From the NCBI GenBank assembly GCA_050050175.1, contig JASFUT010000173.1:1-6922 (forward strand): a stretch of DNA of 6,922 nucleotides, in the 5' to 3' direction. The notes below the pieces were generated by a model. That model was not told where the DNA came from. It worked only from the letters and a program-made list of their open reading frames with translations, and made no database searches. Positions 1-5,681 of this stretch are shown here, one piece after another. The position numbers and the translations under genes were made by a program. The first letter of the stretch is position 1, and each line of letters opens with the position of its first letter. Source of the DNA: CAVQCX01 sp050050175 (GTDB taxonomy: Bacteria > Pseudomonadota > Gammaproteobacteria > Chromatiales > Chromatiaceae).

Positions 1-714
1 CAGGGCCAGCGCGCCGTTGGCATGGGCCCAGTCGGTGAGCGCGTCCACGTCCTCGAGCACGCCGAAGAAGTTGGGCTGGGGGATCACCAGCGCCGCAAAG
101 TCCTCGCCTGAGCAGGCGGCCAGCGCGGCGTCGTCGGTGGCCCCGGTCTCCGGATCGAAGGGGAGATCGACCAGCTCGATGCCCTGATTGCGCACGATGG
201 TCTCGGCGGCCGCCCGGTAGGCGGGATGCAGACCGCGGGGGACCAGCACGCGATGAGACCTTGACTTGCGGTTGGCGCGCACGGCCATCAGCACGCCCTC
301 CGCCAGCGCGGATGCGCCGTCGTAGAGCGAGGCGTTGGACGCGTCCATGGCGGTCAGCGCCGTCATCATGGACTGGTACTCGTAGAGCAGCTGCAGGGTG
401 CCCTGGCTGGCTTCGGCCTGATAGGGCGTATAGGCGCTGTAGAACTCACCCCGGGTGGCCAGCTGCCAGACGGCGGCCGGCACGTGGTGATCGTAGGCGC
501 CGGCGCCCATGAAGCACAGGGGCTCGCCGTCCGCGCGGGCCCGCGAGGCCATCAGGGCCGCGACCTCCATCTCGGACTGGCCCGCGGGAATCCCGCCCAG
601 CTCGGCACAGCGCAGACTGGCGGGGATCTCGTCGAACAGATCTTCGATGCTCGAGGCGCCGATGACCGCGAGCATCTCCCGGACGTCGTCCTGGGTGTGG
701 GGGATGAACGGCAT
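1..714 (-). CDS. gcvPA: Glycine dehydrogenase (decarboxylating) subunit 1, GcvPA, 3' end cut by window edge
   Basis: Subunit 1 of the two-subunit P-protein of the glycine cleavage system. With GcvPB it decarboxylates glycine using PLP and passes the aminomethyl group to lipoyl-GcvH. The reading frame is open from an ATG at 714 to the window edge and gives 238 residues, about half of the usual ~450. It begins MPFIPHTQDDVREMLAVIGA, the typical N-terminus of this family. Further family signatures are FMGAGAYDHHVP (68-79), AYTPYQAEASQGTLQ (94-108), YDGASALAEG (131-140) and PQPNFFGVLED (212-222). The catalytic PLP lysine belongs to the partner subunit GcvPB, so its absence here is expected. The start lies 9 nt after the gcvH stop with no clear Shine-Dalgarno, so translation is probably coupled to gcvH. 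Identification is from recognised motifs and from the gcvT-gcvH context. A full-length fused GcvP is disfavoured because the N-terminal sequence is of the split, archaeal/Gram-positive-like type. Confidence 0.95.
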   Translation of the reverse strand, partial: MPFIPHTQDDVREMLAVIGASSIEDLFDEIPASLRCAELGGIPAGQSEMEVAALMASRARADGEPLCFMGAGAYDHHVPAAVWQLATRGEFYSAYTPYQAEASQGTLQLLYEYQSMMTALTAMDASNASLYDGASALAEGVLMAVRANRKSRSHRVLVPRGLHPAYRAAAETIVRNQGIELVDLPFDPETGATDDAALAACSGEDFAALVIPQPNFFGVLEDVDALTDWAHANGALAL

Positions 715-723
715 GGCGGCGAA

Positions 724-1119
724 TCAGTGCTCTTCGGCCTCGACGACCTCGGTGTATGCGGCCGCATCCAGCAGGTCGCCGAGCTCCGAGGCCTCGGACA
801 GACGCAGCTTGAAGATCCAGCCCTTGCCGTAGGCGTCCTCGTTGATGGTCTCGGGCGCGTCGGCCAGCGCGGTGTTGGCCTCGGTGACCTCCCCGCTCAG
901 CGGGCTGTAGACGTCCGAGGCGGCCTTGACGGACTCGACCACGGCGCACTCGCCGCCCTTCTCCACCGTCGCTCCCGCCTCGGGCAGGTCGACGAAGACG
1001 AGATCGCCCAGGAGCTCCTGGGCGTGGTCGGTGATGCCCACCGTCACCAGGCCGTCGCCGTCGTCGCGCACCCACTCGTGGGTCCTGGTGTACTTGAGGT
1101 CACTCGGCAATTCACTCAT
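724..1119 (-). CDS. gcvH: Glycine cleavage system H protein (lipoyl carrier)
   Basis: GcvH carries the aminomethyl intermediate on a lipoyl-lysine arm between the P-, T- and L-proteins in the cytoplasm. The product is 131 residues, the normal size for the family. The N-terminus YTRTHEWV (10-17) and GITDHAQELLGD (28-39) are classic H-protein sequences. The lipoylation site is in VVESVKAASD (60-69), with Lys65 as the modified residue. The glycine-rich segment NEDAYGKGWIFKL follows in the C-terminal part, as expected. The ATG at 1119 is preceded, 7 nt upstream, by a good Shine-Dalgarno, AAGAGGAG (1127-1134), which settles the start. The gene lies 51 nt after gcvT and 9 nt before gcvPA, consistent with one transcript. 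No defect is visible. GcvH can also donate lipoate to other enzymes, but nothing here bears on that. Confidence 0.97.
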   Translation of the reverse strand: MSELPSDLKYTRTHEWVRDDGDGLVTVGITDHAQELLGDLVFVDLPEAGATVEKGGECAVVESVKAASDVYSPLSGEVTEANTALADAPETINEDAYGKGWIFKLRLSEASELGDLLDAAAYTEVVEAEEH

Positions 1120-1170
1120 GGGTCTGCTCCTCTTGCAGCCTGTCTCCGGTCACGGAATCCTCCATGGGCC

Positions 1171-2262
1171 TCACACCTCGACCCGCACCTCGCCATTGCG
1201 CACGAACGGCGGCCGCACGACCCGCGCGGGCAGCCGTTTGCCCCGCACGTCGACGTCGACGGTGTCGCCAATATCCCCGTTCACCCGGGCGAGTGCAATG
1301 GCCCGCTGCATGGTCGGAGAGAAGCCGCCCGAAGTGACCTCACCGACAAAGCGTTCACCGTCGAACAGCCTCTGGTGGTCCCGCAGTACGCCGCGTCCGA
1401 GCAGCACAAGCCCCACGAACCGGCGCAGACCGGGACGGTCGCGCCGCGCCTGCAGGGCCGCGCGGCCGATGAACTCACGCTCGGCAGGCTCCCAGGCTAC
1501 GGTCCAGCCCAGCCCGGCCTCGAGGGGTGAGGTATCCTCGTCCATGTCCGAGCCATAGAGGTTCATGCCCGCCTCCAGGCGCAGGGTGTCGCGCGCACCC
1601 AGGCCGCACGGGCTGACCCCGGCGTCGGCCAGCGCCTGCCAGAGCCCCGGGGCCTCGGAGGCCGGCAGCATGATCTCGAACCCGTCCTCTCCCGTATAGC
1701 CGGTGCGTGCGGCCATCCACTTGCCCTCCCAGGCGGCATGGAAGGGCTTGAGGGCCTCCGCCCGATCCCTCAGCGCCTCGGGCAGCAGGGGAAGTGCCAG
1801 CTGCCGGGCCCGGGGCCCCTGCACCGCAACCATCGCCAGGTCGTCGCGGGGCCGGACGTCGACCGCGAATGCCCCGGCATGACGGCGGATCCAATGGACG
1901 TCCTTGGATGCGGTACCCGCGTTGACCACGGTGCGGAAGCGGTCGTCGGCCAGGTGGTAGACGATGAGGTCGTCGATCACGCCGCCATGCTCGTTGAGCA
2001 TGCAGCTGTAGAGCGCCTTGCCAGGGGTGCGCAGCTTGGCGACGTCGTTGGCCAGCAGATGGCGCAGCAGGTCGCGCGCACGCTCGCCCGCCAGGTCCAC
2101 CACCTGCATGTGCGAGACGTCGAACATGCCGGCCGCGCGCCGCACGGCATGATGCTCTTCGATCTGGGAGCCGTAGTGAAGCGGCATGTCCCAGTCGCCG
2201 AAGGGCACCATCTTCGCGCCCATGGCGACGTGGGTATCGTGCAGCGCGGTCTTCAAGCCCAT
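1171..2262 (-). CDS. gcvT: Aminomethyltransferase, glycine cleavage system T protein
   Basis: GcvT releases ammonia from aminomethyl-lipoyl-GcvH and transfers the methylene group to tetrahydrofolate, giving 5,10-methylene-THF. The product is 363 residues, matching the family. The folate-binding domain contains MVPFGDWDMPLHYGS (18-32), AGMFDVSHM (44-52) and GGVIDDLIVY (93-102). The conserved Asp of the last motif (Asp97 or 98) corresponds to the catalytic Asp of characterised T-proteins. GYTGEDGFEI (188-197), GMNLYGSDMDEDTSPLEAG (232-250) and VTSGGFSPTMQRAIALA (309-325) are also diagnostic. The frame extends upstream to 2397, but that extension runs through the terminator and second riboswitch aptamer. 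The real start is therefore the ATG at 2262 (MGLKTALHDTH), with GGAGA (2268-2272) five nt upstream. This is the first gene of the operon and the direct target of the upstream glycine riboswitch. Confidence 0.97.
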   Translation of the reverse strand: MGLKTALHDTHVAMGAKMVPFGDWDMPLHYGSQIEEHHAVRRAAGMFDVSHMQVVDLAGERARDLLRHLLANDVAKLRTPGKALYSCMLNEHGGVIDDLIVYHLADDRFRTVVNAGTASKDVHWIRRHAGAFAVDVRPRDDLAMVAVQGPRARQLALPLLPEALRDRAEALKPFHAAWEGKWMAARTGYTGEDGFEIMLPASEAPGLWQALADAGVSPCGLGARDTLRLEAGMNLYGSDMDEDTSPLEAGLGWTVAWEPAEREFIGRAALQARRDRPGLRRFVGLVLLGRGVLRDHQRLFDGERFVGEVTSGGFSPTMQRAIALARVNGDIGDTVDVDVRGKRLPARVVRPPFVRNGEVRVEV

Positions 2263-2280
2263 GGCGGTCTCCGGTCCCGA

Positions 2281-2320
2281 GAAAGAAAAAGCGGCACGGG
2301 GCGCCCAGCACCCGTGCCGC
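2281..2320 (-). terminator. Intrinsic terminator of the glycine riboswitch expression platform
   Basis: On the minus strand a perfect 10-bp stem, GCGGCACGGG (2311-2320) with CCCGTGCCGC (2291-2300), closes a 10-nt loop and is followed directly by TTTTTCTTTC (2281-2290). It lies 2 nt after the P1 stem of aptamer 2 and 18 nt before the gcvT ATG, so it can only act as a regulated attenuator of gcvTHP. The bases just before the stem (GAGGG) could form weak A-U and G-U pairs with the U-tract. Extended that way, the hairpin invades the P1 3' strand (2323-2327), which gives a plausible link between glycine binding and read-through. The hairpin is seen directly; the coupling is inferred. Confidence 0.9.
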
Positions 2321-2322
2321 CC

Positions 2323-2511
2323 CTCTGTCCGGAACCTGAGAGTTTGAAGCGCCCTAAGGCGGGTGCTTCTGCCCCGTCGGTGGGCCGCCCGCTGCATGGG
2401 CCAGGCCGCTCTCCAGAGTCGACCCCAGTCCCCGCGGTCCTTCTGCCTGAGCGATTCCGGGCGGATTTGCGCCTTCGGCGCCGGTCCCTCGGACCGGTCT
2501 CTCCCACGGGG
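2323..2511 (-). ncRNA. Tandem glycine riboswitch (two aptamers) upstream of gcvT
   Basis: Two glycine aptamers lie in the gcvT leader. Aptamer 1 (about 2430-2511) is closed by an 8-bp P1, CCCCGUGG (2504-2511) with CCGCGGGG (2430-2437). It carries the conserved GGGAGAGACC, CGCCGAAGGCGCAAA (2466-2480) and GGAAUCGCUCAGGC (2445-2458) elements. Aptamer 2 (about 2323-2418) is closed by CUCUG (2414-2418) with CAGAG (2323-2327). It carries CUCUGGAGAG, CACCGACGGGGCA (2370-2382) and AAACUCUCAGGU (2334-2345), plus an extended GC-rich P3 region with a UUAG-looped hairpin. The order, a short linker and a terminator after aptamer 2 match the Vibrio/Bacillus-type glycine riboswitch. In gcv operons these usually act as ON switches, letting the cell degrade excess glycine. 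ON behaviour here is inferred. One conserved core position in aptamer 2 is altered (see findings). Confidence 0.93.
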
Positions 2512-2528
2512 CGTTGGTCGAGTGGCCG

Positions 2529-2558
2529 ACTATAACCGCTGGCGGCGCGCCCTGCCAA
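2529..2558 (-). promoter_or_regulatory. Sigma70-type promoter of the gcvTHP operon
   Basis: On the minus strand TTGGCA (2553-2558) and TATAGT (2529-2534) are separated by 18 nt. They match the -35 consensus at 4 of 6 and the -10 at 5 of 6 positions. Transcription would begin near 2522-2523, about 11 nt before the first riboswitch stem, which is where a glycine-riboswitch leader should start. The TTATAG patch stands out in an otherwise very GC-rich stretch. The position relative to the riboswitch is the strongest support. Confidence 0.7.
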
Positions 2559-2768
2559 GCGAACCCAGGTGCAGCGCGCGGTAATGCCCTTGCGCCGCTG
2601 ATCAACAGCTAAGGCACGGGGACACCGGGGAGCCGGATGCCGGATCCACCGAGAGGTCCCGGGGCCCACACCGCATCCGGGCGCTGGCGGGGTCTCCCGG
2701 AGCGGCGGTGCGCGGCCGGCGCTGTCTTCGGGCACCCTGCCCGTCGACGGTGCCCTTTGGACGCATTC
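2559..2768. other. Non-coding stretch between permease stop and gcv promoter, with hairpins of unclear role
   Basis: About 210 bp without a credible gene. Short frames cross it on both strands, but none has a recognisable product or ribosome binding site. Two inverted repeats are visible. One (2730-2755) is listed separately. The other is an 8-bp repeat, CCGGATGC (2633-2640) with GCATCCGG (2673-2680), around a 32-nt spacer that contains GGGGCCC and GGTCCC. A small GCTG/CAGC repeat lies near 2596-2610. None is followed by a T-run. The stretch probably contains the 3' end of the iron-transport mRNA and gcv upstream DNA. Confidence 0.4.
2730..2755 (-). terminator. Hairpin after the permease stop, weak terminator candidate
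   Basis: GGGCACC pairs perfectly with GGTGCCC (2749-2755 with 2730-2736) around a 12-nt loop. It begins 13 nt after the permease stop codon, a normal place for a transcript end. The following minus-strand bases are CGAAGACAGC, with no U-tract. It is therefore not a convincing intrinsic terminator. It could be a 3'-end stabilising hairpin or part of a Rho-dependent end. Confidence 0.3.
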
Positions 2769-4433
2769 CTACCCGCTGCGCGCCAGGCGTGCGGAGCGCC
2801 GCACCAGCACCATCACCGGCACCAGCCCGACCAGGACCAGGGCCACGGCGGGAAGCGCCGCGCGCTCCCATTCGCCCTCCGCGGTGAGACCGTAGATACG
2901 TACGGCCAGGGTGTCCCAGCCAAAGGGCCGCAGCAGCAGGGTCGCGGGCATCTCCTTCATCACGTCGACCAGCACCAGCAGGCCCGCCGTGAACAGGCCG
3001 GGGCTGAGCATGGGCAGGTAGATCCGCCGGATGACCTCCCAGGGACCGGCGCCCAGACCCCGGGCGGCCTCCCGCACGCTCGGGCGGATCCGCTCGAGGG
3101 CGCTCTCCAGGGGCCCGTAGGCCACGGCGAGGAAACGGGTGAAGTACGCGAGGAGCAGCGCGAGCACGCTGCCCGAGAGCAGCAGCCCCACCGAGGTGCC
3201 GAGCACGCCCTCGGCCAGATCCTCGATGCGGTGATCGACCCACACCAGGGACACCATGATGCCCACCGCCAGAACCGAGCCCGGCAGGGCGTACCCCAGG
3301 GTGGCGACCTGTACGCCCGCGCGCACCGCGCGCGTGCCGTGGTTGCGCCGCGTGTACGCCAGGACGAAGGCGGCCACTACCGTCAGCACGGCGGCCATGG
3401 CGCCCAGCGAAAGCGTGTGCCGCACCAGACTCCAGTAGCGCTGATCCAGATCGGCCCGTGCATCCCAGGCCCAGACCGCGAGCTGGGCGACCGGCGCGAC
3501 GAAGGCGAGGAGCAGGACCGCCCCGGCGGCCCCCGTGGCGAGCCAGGCCCGCCACCCGGTCAGACGGAATCGGTGCGGGACGGAGCTGGTGTGGTAGCGC
3601 GAGCGCCCGCGGAAGGTCCGCTCGGTGATCAGGGCCACCGCGACGAACAGCAGCAGGATCGAGGCGAGCTGCGCGGCCGCCTCAAGGTTGAACAGCCCGA
3701 ACCAGGCCTTGTAGATAGCGGTGGTGAAGGTGTCGAAGTTGAACACCGAGACGGCCCCGAAGTCCGCCAGTGCCTCCATGAGCGCCAGGCTCAGGCCGGC
3801 GACGATCCCGGGGCGGGCCATGGGAAGCGCGACCCGGAAGAAGGCGGACCAGGAGCCCATGCCCAGCACCCGCGCGGCCTCGAACGCGGCCTGACCCTGA
3901 CCGAGAAAGGCCACGCGGCTGAGCATGTAGACGTAGGGATAGAGGACGAGCACCATCACGGCGATGATGCCGCCGGGGCCCCGCACGTCGACAAACCAGG
4001 CCGGCGGAAGGTCGAGGAGGCTGCGGATTCCGGTCTGGACGGGTCCGGTGAAATCCAGCAGGCCGAGGAAGACGAAGGCCAGGACATAGGTCGGGATGGC
4101 GAAGGGCAGCATCAGCGCCCAGTCGAAGACGCGGCGGCCCGGAAACTCGCACATCACCGTGAGCCAGGCGAGACCCACCCCCAGCACCAGGGTACCCGCG
4201 GCAACCCCCGTCATCAGCACCAGGCTGTTGACCACCAGATCGCCCAGGACGGTATCGGCGAGGTGGCGCCAGACCTCGTTGTCCACGCTGGTCCACGCGC
4301 CGGCCAGCACCAGCAGCGGCATGAGCACCACCAACCCCAGGGCGAGGGTCGCCCAGCGCCACGCCCGCCCCGAACTCCCGGGGCTCGGCGCGGGCGTTTC
4401 GACGGACTCGATCGGCGGCGGTACGGCGGCCAA
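2769..4433 (-). CDS. Ferric iron ABC transporter permease, two fused permease domains (FbpB/HitB/SfuB type)
   Basis: Inner-membrane channel subunit that receives Fe(III) from the periplasmic binding protein encoded just upstream. The product is 554 residues, typical of FbpB-type permeases, in which two permease domains are fused. Each half has about six hydrophobic segments: roughly 28-46, 67-90, 104-126, 156-172, 205-230 and 254-269, then 300-320, 343-360, 372-395, 415-432, 475-492 and 526-546. Each half also has an EAA loop that docks onto an ATPase: EAARVLGMGSWSAFFRVALP (185-204) and EAARGLGAGPWEVIRRIYLP (455-474). The segments ALADFGAVSVFNFDTFTTAIY and VLVDVMKEMPATLLLRPFGW are characteristic of iron permeases (both near the end of their domain). 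The start is a TTG (4431-4433). It is in frame with, and 36 nt after, the binding-protein stop; no ATG or GTG lies between, and the next in-frame ATG would remove most of membrane segment 1. The Shine-Dalgarno is poor. Substrate is inferred from family and neighbour. Confidence 0.92.
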   Translation of the reverse strand: MAAVPPPIESVETPAPSPGSSGRAWRWATLALGLVVLMPLLVLAGAWTSVDNEVWRHLADTVLGDLVVNSLVLMTGVAAGTLVLGVGLAWLTVMCEFPGRRVFDWALMLPFAIPTYVLAFVFLGLLDFTGPVQTGIRSLLDLPPAWFVDVRGPGGIIAVMVLVLYPYVYMLSRVAFLGQGQAAFEAARVLGMGSWSAFFRVALPMARPGIVAGLSLALMEALADFGAVSVFNFDTFTTAIYKAWFGLFNLEAAAQLASILLLFVAVALITERTFRGRSRYHTSSVPHRFRLTGWRAWLATGAAGAVLLLAFVAPVAQLAVWAWDARADLDQRYWSLVRHTLSLGAMAAVLTVVAAFVLAYTRRNHGTRAVRAGVQVATLGYALPGSVLAVGIMVSLVWVDHRIEDLAEGVLGTSVGLLLSGSVLALLLAYFTRFLAVAYGPLESALERIRPSVREAARGLGAGPWEVIRRIYLPMLSPGLFTAGLLVLVDVMKEMPATLLLRPFGWDTLAVRIYGLTAEGEWERAALPAVALVLVGLVPVMVLVRRSARLARSG

Positions 4434-4469
4434 GGTCCCGTAACCGTTGCAGTCCGCGCAGGGCCCCGA

Positions 4470-5465
4470 TCAGCGGTATCCGGCGCGGTCCATCAGGCGG
4501 ACCGCGTCGGCCTGCAGGCGCCCCGCCTCGGACAGATTGATGGCGTCGGGCTCGAACCCGCCCCAGGCCGCGACCAGGGGATCGGGCTCCACCGCCGGAT
4601 TGACCGGATACTCCATGTTCAGACCCGCGAACAGGCGCTGGGCCTCCGGCTTGGAGAGCCACTCCAGAAGATCCACCGCCTGGTCGTGGTGAGGCGCATG
4701 CGCCGTCACCCCGGCCCCCGAGACGTTGACGTGCACCCCGCTGCTGGCCTGATTGGGCCAGAACAGCGCCAGCTTGATTTCGGGGTCCTTCTTCTGGAGG
4801 CGGCCGAAGTAGTAGGTGTTGACGATCGCCACATCGCACTGGCCAGCCGCGACCGCCTCCATCGTCTTCGTGTCGTTGGAGAAGGGCGGCACCGCCAGGT
4901 TGGCGACCCAGCCGCGGACGATTTCCTCCGCCTTCTCCTCACCCAGGCGGGCGATCAGAGTGGCCACCAGGGACTGGTTGTATACCTTCTTGGAGGTGCG
5001 CAGGCACAGCCGGCCCTTCCAATCGGGGCCGGCCAGCGCCTCGTAGGTGCTGAGCTCCGAAGGGTCTACCCGCTCGGTGCTGTAGACGATGGTGCGCGCC
5101 CGCACGGACAGGCCGAACCAGCGGTTCTCCGGATCCCTGAGGTGCTCGGGCACGTTGCGCTCCAGCACCTCCGAGTCGACCCGGGCCAGAACCCCCTCCT
5201 GGGCAGCCTGCCAGAGGTTGCCCGCGTCCACGGTGATGAGCATGTCCGCCCGGCTGCGGCTGCCCTCGGCCTTGAGCCGCTGCAGCAGGGGCCCGGCGCT
5301 GTCGGTGATGTAGCGGATGGGCACGCCGGTCTCCTCGGTATAACGGTCGAACAGCGGCTCGATTAGATGCTCTTTGCGCGCGGAGTAGACAACCAGCTCG
5401 TCAGCGGAGAGTGCGGGCATCGCCAGCGCGCAGGCGACGAGGCCGATGGCGATTCTGTTGAGCAT
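4470..5465 (-). CDS. Periplasmic Fe(III)-binding protein of an ABC transporter (FutA/FbpA/IdiA family)
   Basis: Binds ferric iron in the periplasm and delivers it to the downstream permease. The product is 331 residues. The first ~21 form a signal peptide (MLNRIAIGLVACALAMPALS, cleavage near residues 20-22), followed by ELVVYSARKEH, the usual mature start of this family. Iron-ligand positions known from FutA-type proteins are recognisable: Tyr162 in KKVYNQSL, and Tyr218-Tyr219 in NTYYFGRL. ADMLITVDAGNLWQA (73-87) and WFGLSVRARTIVY (116-128) are further family motifs. The frame is open up to 5525, but the ATG at 5465 is chosen. It has GGAGG (5471-5475) 5 nt upstream, it places the signal peptide at the N-terminus, and the longer frame would cross the promoter and Fur box. 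Regulation by Fur is inferred from the operator. Iron as substrate is likely from the tyrosines and operator. No ATPase gene follows. Confidence 0.92.
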   Translation of the reverse strand: MLNRIAIGLVACALAMPALSADELVVYSARKEHLIEPLFDRYTEETGVPIRYITDSAGPLLQRLKAEGSRSRADMLITVDAGNLWQAAQEGVLARVDSEVLERNVPEHLRDPENRWFGLSVRARTIVYSTERVDPSELSTYEALAGPDWKGRLCLRTSKKVYNQSLVATLIARLGEEKAEEIVRGWVANLAVPPFSNDTKTMEAVAAGQCDVAIVNTYYFGRLQKKDPEIKLALFWPNQASSGVHVNVSGAGVTAHAPHHDQAVDLLEWLSKPEAQRLFAGLNMEYPVNPAVEPDPLVAAWGGFEPDAINLSEAGRLQADAVRLMDRAGYR

Positions 5466-5470
5466 GCGGA

Positions 5471-5475
5471 CCTCC
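5471..5475 (-). promoter_or_regulatory. Ribosome binding site deciding the binding-protein start
   Basis: GGAGG lies 5 nt before the ATG at 5465. It favours that codon over the in-frame upstream start at 5525, which would add a 20-residue charged stretch before the signal peptide. Confidence 0.75.
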
Positions 5476-5495
5476 AGTGATCGAAAGAGATCGCA

Positions 5496-5514
5496 AATGA
5501 TAATGGTTCGTATT
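5496..5514. promoter_or_regulatory. Fur box (iron-responsive operator)
   Basis: AATGATAATGGTTCGTATT, compared with the palindromic Fur consensus AATGATAAT-n-ATTATCATT, matches 9 of 9 in the left half and 5 of 9 in the right half. It is an AT-rich island in very GC-rich DNA. It lies 31 bp upstream of an iron-binding-protein start and covers the -10 element and part of the spacer of the predicted promoter, so bound Fe-Fur would block RNA polymerase. The match is seen; Fur binding is inferred. Confidence 0.72.
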
Positions 5515-5525
5515 TCGTTACGCAA
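5497..5525 (-). promoter_or_regulatory. Sigma70-like promoter of the iron-uptake operon
   Basis: On the minus strand TATCAT (5497-5502, 5 of 6 to the -10 consensus) follows TTGCGT (5520-5525, 3 of 6 to the -35) after exactly 17 nt. Transcription would start near 5490, leaving a leader of about 25 nt that contains the GGAGG ribosome binding site. The weak -35 is typical of promoters controlled by a repressor. Overlap with the Fur box supports the assignment. Confidence 0.6.
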
Positions 5526-5681
5526 TGGTATTCATGGCGGGAGATGCAGGTGCCCGAACCTGTCGAGAACCGGGGTCCCCCGCCCCGCCTGCGCCCGGCC
5601 CCCAAGGGCTTACCTCCGAAACGCGGCTCGGGGGGGCTATGAGACAGGCTCTTGTTCCTCGATTCCGCTCCCCGCCCCCGG

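Noticed and set aside
484..1530. 348-codon plus-strand frame opposite gcvPA, gcvH and gcvT
   Set aside because: It spans three well-identified genes in antisense, with no family resemblance and shadow-like composition.
2263..2397. 45-codon N-terminal extension of GcvT
   Set aside because: The extension is the translation of the terminator and riboswitch aptamer. The GcvT family starts at the ATG at 2262, which has its own ribosome binding site.
2637..5366. Very long open frame (909 codons) on the plus strand opposite the iron-uptake genes
   Set aside because: It lies antisense to two clearly recognised genes. Its His/Gln/Gly/Asp-rich, low-complexity translation matches no family, and it has no membrane or catalytic motif. 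In high-GC DNA the frame opposite real genes often stays open.
5526..5600. Possible tRNA-like 3' end (T-arm-like CAGG/CCTG stem followed by CTCCCGCCA on the minus strand)
   Set aside because: The T-loop does not fit GTTCRANTC, and no matching acceptor 5' strand or D-arm consensus lies at tRNA distance.
5363..5605. 80-codon minus-strand frame with TTG start and a GGAGGTAAG ribosome-site-like sequence
   Set aside because: It runs through the promoter and Fur box and 100 bp into the binding-protein gene in another frame. The translation is Arg/Ser/Pro-rich with no recognisable features.
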